Positions 1-5,500 of a stretch of DNA of 8,270 nt are shown in pieces. The DNA comes from an uncultured Acidobacteriota bacterium (GTDB lineage: Bacteria; Acidobacteriota; Thermoanaerobaculia; UBA5066): contig CALFNC010000559.1 in the NCBI GenBank assembly GCA_937902605.1, positions 1 to 8,270 on the forward strand. Reading direction: 5' to 3'. Position numbers and translations under genes: made by a program. Every line of letters begins with the position of its first letter. Positions within the stretch are counted from its first letter, which is position 1. The notes beneath the pieces were generated by a model. The model was not told the DNA's origin and ran no database searches. It saw nothing but the letters and a program-made list of their open reading frames with translations.

Positions 1-42
1 CCGAGATCTACACTCTTTCCCTACACGACGCTCTTCCGATCT
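1..42. other. Illumina TruSeq adapter remnant (not genomic)
   Basis: The first 42 bases match the 3' part of the Illumina P5/TruSeq universal adapter, running from the P5 segment into the read-1 primer site and ending in GACGCTCTTCCGATCT. This is library DNA left on the contig, not biology. Genomic sequence starts at base 43. On the minus strand the adapter keeps the diguanylate cyclase frame open to the window edge, so automated callers may append adapter-encoded residues. In another frame it gives the peptide GRASCRERV, which is an adapter translation. Confidence 0.98.
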
Positions 43-1443
43 GAGGAGGCGGTCGGTGCGGACCGCGTCCTTCAGCCGGATCACCCAGCGGCTCGCCTCC
101 GAGGACGCGTTCCCGCGCTCCTCCTCGGAACGGTAGAGCGCGACGCGGTTGCGGCCCGTCTCCTTGGCGGAATAGAGCGCGGAGTCGGCCAGGGAGAGGA
201 CAGCCTGTGGCGTGAGTGTGCCGTCGATCGGGCACAGGCCTCCGCTGATCGACGTCTCGAACTCTCGCTCGCCGAGGCGGAACCGGAACTCCACGACGGC
301 TACACGAAGCCGCTCCGCAAGCGCCTGAGCCTCCTCGAGAGGGGTCTCTTCCAGGACCACTCCGAACTCGTCGCCTCCCAGATGCGCCAGCATGTCGGTC
401 GGCCTCAGGATCTCCTGGAGGAGCTTGGAGAGGACGATCAGAAAGTGATCGCCCGCCGCGTGGCCGACGGAGTCGTTCACCAGCTTGAAATTGTCGAGGT
501 CGAGGATGAGGAAGGACCCCGGTCGTCCCCGCTGTGCCCATCTCACTGCCGCCTCGAGACGCTCCATTAGCATCTTCCGGTTCGGGAGACCGGTCAGCGG
601 GTCGCGGATCTCCAGGTTCCGGATCTCCTCCTCCTGCCGGCGCCGGACGCTGACGTCCTGCTGGATCCCGACGAAGTGCGTGATGGCGCCGGCCGGACCC
701 TTCACCGGCGCGATCGTCAGCTCCTCGATGTACAGAGAGCCATCCTTCCGCCGGTTGTATAGCTCCCCCCGCCAGGACTTCCCCTCGCTGATCGTGGCCC
801 ACATCTCCCGGTAGAACGCGTCCCGGTGGGTGCCCGACTTGAACAGGCGGGGGTTCTGCCCGATCAGCTCCTCGCGCGAGTAGCCGGTTATCGCCATGAG
901 AGCGGGGTTGACCCACTCGATATGGCCGGTGGAGTCGGTGATGATGATCCCGTCCGCCGCCGACTCCAGCGCCAGCCCCTGCAAGCGGAGCTGCAGCTCC
1001 GCGCGCGCCTGCGCCTCGCGGCGCCCCTTCAGCTCCATGGCGCCCGACACCGCGAAGCTCAACCGCCTGAGGCTATCCTTCAGGAGGTAGTCCCACGCGC
1101 CCGCCTTCATGCACGAGACCGCGGTTTCCTCGTTGATCGAGCCGGTGACAACGAGGAACGGGATGTATGGCGCGCGTTCCCGGGCGATGACGAGCGCCTC
1201 CATCCCGTTGAACTGGGGGAGCGAGTAGTCCGAGAGGATCAGGTCGGGTTGGAAACGGACCAGCTCCTCGATGAAAGCCGGCGCCGTCTCCACCCTGGTC
1301 CACGTCACCGCGAACCCCGCCGCAGTCAGCGCCTCGACCTCCAGCTCCGCGTCCTCGGGGACATCCTCGACGATCAGGATCCGGATCGGCCGTCCCCCGG
1401 CCCCGTCGCCGGTCGGCGGCGCCGGAGGAATGCCCGTCAGCAT
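43..1443 (-). CDS. REC-PAS-GGDEF diguanylate cyclase, C-terminus lost at contig edge
   Basis: Signalling protein predicted to make cyclic di-GMP from two GTP under control of a phosphorylated receiver domain. My translation of 1443 to 43 gives 467 residues without a stop. A REC domain (about 20-130) has the acidic pocket E26/D27, phospho-acceptor D72 (LILSDYSLP), T100 and K122. A PAS domain (about 150-270) includes ITGYSREELIGQNPR and GIQQDV. The GGDEF domain (about 280-440) has DPLTGLPNR, LDLDNFKLVND and an intact GGDEF at 356-360. R347-P-T-D350, five residues before it, matches the RxxD product-inhibition site. The last residues (WVIRLKDAVRTDRLL) resemble the linker leading into an EAL phosphodiesterase domain, so the full protein was probably a GGDEF-EAL dual protein (inference). 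The real sequence ends at the adapter. The ATG overlaps the stop of the upstream response regulator as ATGCTGA, with no Shine-Dalgarno, so coupled translation is likely. Confidence 0.93.
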
Positions 1444-1880
1444 GGGGGCTGGTTGAGCGAAAGCCAGTATGACCCGATCTGGCCGACCACCCGGCTGAAA
1501 GCCTCGAACTCCACCGGCTTCACGACATAGCTGTTGACCCCTAAGGCGTAGCTCCGGACGATGTCTGTCTCCTCGCGAGATGACGTGAGGACCACGACCG
1601 GGATCGACCGGGTTCGTTCGTTCGACTTCAGCCGGCGGAGCACTTCGAGGCCATCGACCTTCGGAAGCTTGAGGTCGAGGATGACGAGCCGGGGTAGACG
1701 ATCGACGTCTCGACCCGCGTATTTCCCCGTGCCGAAGACGAAGTCGAGCGCCTCCGTGCCGTCCGAGGCCACACAGATCGCCTTCGAGACGTGGTGCACC
1801 CGCAGCGCGTCCAATGTCAGCTCGGCGTCGTTCGGGTTGTCCTCCACGAGGAGAATGTCGGCCGTCTCCATCTCTTTCAT
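1437..1880 (-). CDS. Rcp1-like single-domain response regulator
   Basis: Stand-alone receiver of the CheY/Rcp1 type, which takes a phosphoryl group from a histidine kinase and has no output domain. With the start at 1880 it has 147 residues, typical of Rcp1-like regulators. Visible residues are E13/D14 in ILLVEDNPND, phospho-acceptor D69 in VILDLKLPKVDG, T99 in VVVLTS and K121 in YVVKPVEF. The C-terminal YWLSLNQPP is also typical. The frame is open upstream to a GTG at 1934, with ATGs at 1895, 1889, 1880 and 1871. I chose 1880 because a GAGG at 1890-1893 sits 9 bases before it and the conserved domain starts right after. It overlaps the diguanylate cyclase gene by 7 bases, so both probably share an mRNA. 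The partner kinase is not in the window; many Rcp1 relatives pair with phytochrome-like or PAS kinases (family knowledge). Confidence 0.92.
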   Translation of the reverse strand: MKEMETADILLVEDNPNDAELTLDALRVHHVSKAICVASDGTEALDFVFGTGKYAGRDVDRLPRLVILDLKLPKVDGLEVLRRLKSNERTRSIPVVVLTSSREETDIVRSYALGVNSYVVKPVEFEAFSRVVGQIGSYWLSLNQPPC

Positions 1881-1891
1881 CGAATCCATCC

Positions 1892-2017
1892 TCATTCCCG
1901 CTGAGCCCGGACGCTCTCGAGAGGAATTATCCACCCGACCATCGGGTTGGCGGCCGCCGTCGTGGCGAGCGTGGCGACCAGGACGAGAGCGGCGGCGATC
2001 GGAAGACGGTTGGTCAC
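1892..2017 (-). CDS. Possible small signal-peptide-like ORF (41 codons)
   Basis: An uncertain ORF from a GTG at 2017 to a TGA at 1892. The product starts with a short basic segment (VTNR), then a run rich in Ala, Leu and Val (residues 5-23), then TAAA-NP, which fits a signal peptidase I site (Ala at -3 and -1). Cleavage would release about 18 residues (NPMVGWIIPLESVRAQRE). About 33 of 41 codons end in G or C, like the real genes here. Its TGA overlaps an in-frame ATG of the response regulator ORF at 1895 as ATGA, which would fit translational coupling. Against it: no good Shine-Dalgarno before the GTG, no recognised family, very short length, and GC-rich spacers easily give such ORFs. It could also be the remnant of a longer exported protein. 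Confidence 0.3.
   Translation of the reverse strand: MTNRLPIAAALVLVATLATTAAANPMVGWIIPLESVRAQRE
1926..1931 (-). promoter_or_regulatory. Candidate -10 box for the response regulator operon
   Basis: The minus strand reads GATAAT here, one mismatch from TATAAT. Transcription would start near 1919, giving a leader of about 40 bases to the ATG at 1880. I see no convincing -35 hexamer at the usual distance, so this is weak. It lies inside the doubtful small ORF; if the promoter is real, that ORF is probably not needed for expression of the regulator. Confidence 0.25.
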
Positions 2018-2019
2018 CC

Positions 2020-2034
2020 GGAGAGGATATCTCC
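2020..2034. promoter_or_regulatory. Short inverted repeat in the lpdA promoter region
   Basis: GGAGA and TCTCC face each other across a 5-base spacer, just upstream of the TATAAT box and across the expected -35 position. A site like this could bind a regulator dimer, but 5-bp arms are common by chance in GC-rich DNA. No known operator is recognised. Confidence 0.2.
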
Positions 2035-2040
2035 CGAACC

Positions 2041-2046
2041 TATAAT
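2041..2046 (+). promoter_or_regulatory. Perfect TATAAT -10 box for lpdA, probably leaderless
   Basis: A full consensus TATAAT lies with only 7 bases (TGCCGGC) between it and the GTG at 2054. Bacterial transcription usually begins about 7 bases after the -10 box, so the mRNA would start on or next to the G of the start codon. No purine-rich Shine-Dalgarno lies within 15 bases of the GTG, which agrees with a leaderless transcript. There is no clear -35 hexamer 16-18 bases upstream. Confidence 0.6.
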
Positions 2047-2053
2047 TGCCGGC

Positions 2054-3481
2054 GTGAACACTTCTTCCTCCACCGCCTACGACGTCGTCGTCATCGGCTC
2101 CGGACCTGGCGGCTACGTCGCCGCCATCCGTTGCGGCCAGCTTGGACTGAAGACCGCTCTCGTCGAGAAAGACGCGAAGACCCCGGGAATAGGCCTCGGG
2201 GGAACTTGCCTCCACCGCGGATGCATCCCGACGAAGGCGATGCTCAAGTCCGCCACCGTGTTCGCCGAGGCGAAGGACGCCGCTGACTTCGGGGTGAAGA
2301 CCTCCGGCGTCGAGCTCGACTTCCCCGCCGTTGCGAAGTTCCGCGACAAGGTCGTCCTGAAGGGCGCGAAGGGGATCGAGTTCCTGATGAAGAAGAACAG
2401 GGTCGACGTCCACGCCGGCTTCGCCCGTCTCGCCGGCCCGGGCCGCGTGGCGGTCTCCGGCGACGGGGGTGAGACCGTCCTGGAGACGAAGCACGTGATC
2501 CTCGCGACCGGCTCGGCTCCCCGCGACCTGCCGTTCCTGAAGGCCGACGGGGAGCGAGTGCTCAACTCCGACCACGTCCTGGCCTCGACGTCGGTGCCGA
2601 AGTCGATCCTCGTGATCGGCTCGGGCGCCGTCGGGTCGGAGTTCGCGTCGTGCTACTCGCGCTATGGGTCGAAGGCGATCCTGGTGGAGGTCCTCCCCCG
2701 GCTGCTGCCGGTCGAGGACGAGGAGATTTCGAAGGAGATCGAGCGGTCGTTCCGGAAGAAGGGGATCGAGTGCCACGTGAAGACGGCCGTCGAGGCGGTC
2801 CTCCCGAACCCGAACGGCACGGTCACCGTGTCCGCGAAGGGGGCCGACGGGGCCGAGAAGAGCTGGACCGTGGAGAAGGTGATCTTGGCCGTGGGGCGGC
2901 GCCCCGTGACGGAAGACCTGGGTCTCGAGGCGGCGGGCGTCGCCACGTCGAAGGGGTATGTCACGGTGGACGCCTTCCAGCGGACGAACGTCCCAGGTAT
3001 CTGGGCCATCGGCGACTGCACCCCCACGATCTGGCTCGCGCACGTCGCCTCCGCCGAGGCGATCGTTGCGGCCGAGACAATCGCGGGGGTCCCGACCGTT
3101 CCGGTGAACCGCGATCAGGTCCCGGGCTGCACCTACTGCGAGCCGGAGGTCGCCTCGATCGGCCTCACCGAGGCGAAAGCGAAGGAACGGGGATTCGACG
3201 TGAAGGTCGGGAAGTTCAACTTCTCCGTCCTGGCCAAGAGCGCGATGGAGCATTCGAACGAGGGGTTTGTGAAGATCGTCTCCGACCGAAAGTACGACGA
3301 GATCCTGGGCGTCCACCTCATCGGCCCCCACGCCACCGAGCTGATCGGCCAGGCCGCGGCGTTCCTCCGGTGCGAGGCGACGACCGAGGAGATGATCCGG
3401 ACGATCTACGCCCACCCGACGCTGTCCGAGGCGATGCACGAAGCGGCCGAAGCGGTGAACGGGAACTGCATTCACGCGTGA
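2054..3481 (+). CDS. lpdA: Dihydrolipoyl dehydrogenase (E3 subunit)
   Basis: FAD enzyme that reoxidises dihydrolipoamide with NAD+, the E3 of pyruvate, 2-oxoglutarate or branched-chain dehydrogenase complexes or of glycine cleavage; cytoplasmic. It has 475 residues, the usual length. FAD-binding GSGPGG is at 15-20. The redox disulfide is C52/C57 in GGTCLHRGCIPTK. The NAD-binding GSGAVG is at 189-194, with an acidic residue near E212 as expected for NAD+. The second FAD motif GIWAIGD is at 315-321. The dimerisation domain carries the catalytic pair H454/E459 in AHPTLSEAMHEAA. The frame is open upstream to 1814, but homology begins at TAYDVVVIG and GTG 2054 is the only fitting start. The gene stands alone, divergent from the response regulator and convergent with the acyl-CoA ligase; no E1 or E2 gene is in view, so the complex it serves is unknown. 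Confidence 0.96.
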   Translation: MNTSSSTAYDVVVIGSGPGGYVAAIRCGQLGLKTALVEKDAKTPGIGLGGTCLHRGCIPTKAMLKSATVFAEAKDAADFGVKTSGVELDFPAVAKFRDKVVLKGAKGIEFLMKKNRVDVHAGFARLAGPGRVAVSGDGGETVLETKHVILATGSAPRDLPFLKADGERVLNSDHVLASTSVPKSILVIGSGAVGSEFASCYSRYGSKAILVEVLPRLLPVEDEEISKEIERSFRKKGIECHVKTAVEAVLPNPNGTVTVSAKGADGAEKSWTVEKVILAVGRRPVTEDLGLEAAGVATSKGYVTVDAFQRTNVPGIWAIGDCTPTIWLAHVASAEAIVAAETIAGVPTVPVNRDQVPGCTYCEPEVASIGLTEAKAKERGFDVKVGKFNFSVLAKSAMEHSNEGFVKIVSDRKYDEILGVHLIGPHATELIGQAAAFLRCEATTEEMIRTIYAHPTLSEAMHEAAEAVNGNCIHA

Positions 3482-3490
3482 ATGCAGTTC
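3463..3490. repeat. Perfect 28-bp palindrome over the lpdA stop codon
   Basis: The half-site GAACTGCATTCACG is followed directly by its exact reverse complement, centred between 3476 and 3477. It covers the last five codons of lpdA (NCIHA) and the TGA at 3479-3481. As RNA it could fold into a 12-bp stem with a 4-base loop. No T-run follows on either strand, so it is not a canonical intrinsic terminator. It may end or stabilise the convergent transcripts, or be a protein-binding site. Confidence 0.85.
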
Positions 3491-3513
3491 TCGCCGGAGC
3501 AGCCACTATTTAT

Positions 3514-3538
3514 CAGGGGCATCCGCCTGGTGCCCCTG
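3514..3538. terminator. Hairpin in the convergent lpdA / acyl-CoA ligase spacer
   Basis: CAGGGGCA (3514-3521) and TGCCCCTG (3531-3538) form an 8-bp GC-rich stem with a 9-base loop. It lies in the 105-bp spacer between two genes that end facing each other, where a bidirectional terminator is expected. Neither side carries a proper T-run; on the minus strand ATAAATAG follows. Termination is inferred from position and stem strength. Confidence 0.45.
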
Positions 3539-3586
3539 CGGTGCTTCACACCTACCCCTCCGCGCCGGGTTGATGAGGCCGACCGG

Positions 3587-5407
3587 TTACGAGGCCGCGT
3601 CCTCGGACTCAGCGGCCGCGGCGTACATCTCGTCGATCTCCTTCCGGTACTTCTGGGCGATCACGCGGCGCTTCACCTTCAGCGTCGGCGTCAGCTCCCC
3701 GCCGTCGATCGAGAAGTCGTTCGCGAGGAGCGAAAACGCCTTGATCCGGTACTCCGAGGGCTCCGAGCCGTTGGCGAAGTCGATCGTCCCCTGGAGGAGG
3801 GCCCGAACCTGCGGCAGCTTGATCAGCTCGGCCGGGGACGTCGCTGTCACGCCGTGCGTAGCGGCCCAGGTCTTCAGGTTGTCGAAGTTCGGGACGATGA
3901 GGGCCGAAAGGAACTTCCGCCGGTCGCCGATCAAAACGGCCGACGCGATGTACCGGGTCATCTTCAGCGCCCCCTCGATCGGGGCCGGCGCGATGTTCTT
4001 GCCGTAGGCGTTGACGATGATCTCCTTCTTCCGGTCGGTCAGGGTGAGGTACCCCTCGTCGTCGATACGGCCGATGTCCCCGGTCTTGAACCACCCGTCG
4101 GCGTCGAACGATTTCGCCGTCTCCTCCGGCTTCCGCCAGTACCCCTCCATCACGTTGGGCCCCTTGACCAGGACCTCCCCGTCCGCGGCGATCACGATCT
4201 TCACCCCGTCGATCGGCCGGCCGACGCTCCCCAGCTTCCACGCGCCAGGCCGGTTGCAGGTGAGGACGGGGCTCGTCTCGGTGAGGCCGTATCCCTCGTA
4301 GACCTCGACCCCGGCGCCCCAGAAGAACTCCGCGGTCTCCCGGCCCAGCGGAGCCCCGCCAGAGATCGCGAACCGAAACCGGCCCCCGAGCCGCGCCTTC
4401 ACCTTCGAGAAGACGAGCTTGTCGGCCAGCTTGTATTGCAGCTTCAGGAAAAACGGGACCGGCTCGTGCCGCTGCAGGAGACGCGCCCTTTCGGCCCCGA
4501 CGCCCGTCCCCCACGCGAAGATCTTCTGGCGGATCGGCGGCGCCTGCTCGACGGCCGCCTGGACCCGCGCGAGCATCTTCTCGTAGACGCGGGGGACGGC
4601 GGCGAAGAAGTGGGGCCGGACCTCCAGGAAGTTCTCGGAGAGCTTCTCGATCGACTCGGCGTAGGTGATCGTCGCCCGCTGCGAGAAGTAGGTGTAGTCG
4701 GCCATCCTCTCGAAGACGTGGGCGAGCGGCAGGAACGACAGCGCCACCTCGGTCGGCCCGGATGGGTAGTACTGCGACGTCGCGACGACGTTCGAGACGA
4801 AGTTCTGGTGGCTCAGCACCGCGCCCTTCGGCTCGCCCGTCGTCCCAGAGGTGTAGATCATCGTCGCCTGGTCGGTCGGAACGATCGCCTTCACCCGTTC
4901 GTCGAACGCGGTCGGGTCGACGGAGAGGACCTGCTCCCCGCGCCGCACGACCTCGTCGAACAGGATGACGCCCGGCGCTCCGTCCGGGTCCTCGATGGAG
5001 ATGACGTGCTTGAGTGACGGGCAGCTCGGCGCGACCTCCAGCACCTTGGCTAGCTCGAAGGCTCCCGAGACGACGACCACCTTCGCGGACGAGTCGTTCA
5101 GAAGGTACTCGATCTGGGGCGGGAGGTATGACGTGTAGACCGGCACCGAGACCGCGCCGAGGGCGAGGGTCGCGAAGTCGGCCATCGGCCACTCGGGACG
5201 GTTCTCCGAGAGGATCGCCACGCGGTCCCTCCGGTCCACGCCGAGCGAGGCGAGACCCAATGCGAACCCTCGCGTCTTTCGCCCGAACTCGGCCGCCGAC
5301 ACGGGGGTCCACGCCCCCCGGACCTTCGACACGAGCAGGTCTGGCTTCCCGCTCGAGACGGCGTACGCAAAGTAGTCGAGCAGGGTCCGCGCAGGGAGAG
5401 CTTCCAT
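3587..5407 (-). CDS. Long-chain fatty-acid-CoA ligase (AMP-forming)
   Basis: ANL-superfamily enzyme that activates a fatty acid with ATP to an acyl-adenylate and then transfers the acyl group to CoA, feeding beta-oxidation or lipid synthesis. It has 606 residues, the size of FAA1/FadD15-type ligases. The P-loop YTSGTTGEPKG is at 185-195, SGGAPLG at 349-355, YGLTETSP at 373-380, GWFKTGD at 438-444 and the hinge region DRKKEIIVNAYGKN from 458. The catalytic A10 lysine is K577 in LTPTLKVKRR. There is no signal peptide. The frame also allows an ATG at 5431, but 5407 has GGAGG 8 bases before it and 5431 has no Shine-Dalgarno, so I chose 5407. It follows serA after 93 bases, and a weak -10 box in that gap may let it be expressed separately. 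Chain-length preference cannot be read from the sequence. Confidence 0.95.
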   Translation of the reverse strand: MEALPARTLLDYFAYAVSSGKPDLLVSKVRGAWTPVSAAEFGRKTRGFALGLASLGVDRRDRVAILSENRPEWPMADFATLALGAVSVPVYTSYLPPQIEYLLNDSSAKVVVVSGAFELAKVLEVAPSCPSLKHVISIEDPDGAPGVILFDEVVRRGEQVLSVDPTAFDERVKAIVPTDQATMIYTSGTTGEPKGAVLSHQNFVSNVVATSQYYPSGPTEVALSFLPLAHVFERMADYTYFSQRATITYAESIEKLSENFLEVRPHFFAAVPRVYEKMLARVQAAVEQAPPIRQKIFAWGTGVGAERARLLQRHEPVPFFLKLQYKLADKLVFSKVKARLGGRFRFAISGGAPLGRETAEFFWGAGVEVYEGYGLTETSPVLTCNRPGAWKLGSVGRPIDGVKIVIAADGEVLVKGPNVMEGYWRKPEETAKSFDADGWFKTGDIGRIDDEGYLTLTDRKKEIIVNAYGKNIAPAPIEGALKMTRYIASAVLIGDRRKFLSALIVPNFDNLKTWAATHGVTATSPAELIKLPQVRALLQGTIDFANGSEPSEYRIKAFSLLANDFSIDGGELTPTLKVKRRVIAQKYRKEIDEMYAAAAESEDAAS

Positions 5408-5415
5408 CGCAGATT

Positions 5416-5420
5416 CCTCC
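5416..5420 (-). promoter_or_regulatory. Shine-Dalgarno fixing the acyl-CoA ligase start
   Basis: The minus strand reads GGAGGAATCTGCG-ATG. GGAGG stands 8 bases before the ATG at 5407, which supports that start over the longer frame from 5431. Confidence 0.75.
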
Positions 5421-5429
5421 GTGTCCTTC

Positions 5430-5435
5430 ATTATC
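5430..5435 (-). promoter_or_regulatory. Weak candidate -10 box before the acyl-CoA ligase
   Basis: GATAAT on the minus strand, one mismatch from TATAAT, lies 22 bases upstream of the ligase ATG and just before its Shine-Dalgarno. Upstream CTGGAC is at best a poor -35 and about 19 bases away. It could give the ligase its own short-leader transcript apart from serA. Confidence 0.25.
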
Positions 5436-5500
5436 GGCTGTTAACGCGCCCGTTGGTCCAGGGGGCAGGAGGATCCGGTCATCGCGCCGGGGAGAGCCGC

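Noticed and set aside
8..916. 302-residue minus-strand ORF ending in GRASCRERV
   Set aside because: It is Arg/Pro/Gly-rich and lies out of frame over the PAS-GGDEF region. The neighbouring frame gives clear domain motifs, and its C-terminus is translated adapter.
826..1530. 234-residue plus-strand ORF opposite the diguanylate cyclase
   Set aside because: Low-complexity Arg/Leu/Asp composition, no recognisable domain, and antisense to a well-supported coding frame; a typical GC-rich shadow ORF.
1814..2053. 80-codon N-terminal extension of lpdA
   Set aside because: The extension has no E3 homology, overlaps the response regulator and is Ser/Arg/Pro-rich. The conserved protein begins right after the GTG at 2054.
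1892..3475. 527-residue minus-strand ORF antisense to lpdA
   Set aside because: Rich in His, Arg, Asp and Gly with no family motifs, while the opposite strand has every E3 motif. Only its last 41 codons, outside lpdA, are considered separately as a small ORF.
2650..3573. 307-residue plus-strand ORF overlapping lpdA in another frame
   Set aside because: Repetitive Gly/Arg/Asp composition from reading GC-rich codons out of frame; lpdA is complete in its own frame.
3482..5017. 511-residue plus-strand ORF opposite the acyl-CoA ligase
   Set aside because: Arg/Asp/Leu-rich without motifs, and the ligase on the minus strand shows all AMP-binding signatures through the same region.
3609..5312. 567-residue minus-strand ORF in a second frame within the acyl-CoA ligase
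   Set aside because: Composition dominated by Arg, Gly and Asp; a frame-shifted shadow of the ligase.
5408..5431. Eight-residue N-terminal extension of the acyl-CoA ligase from the ATG at 5431
   Set aside because: No Shine-Dalgarno precedes 5431, while GGAGG is ideally placed for 5407.
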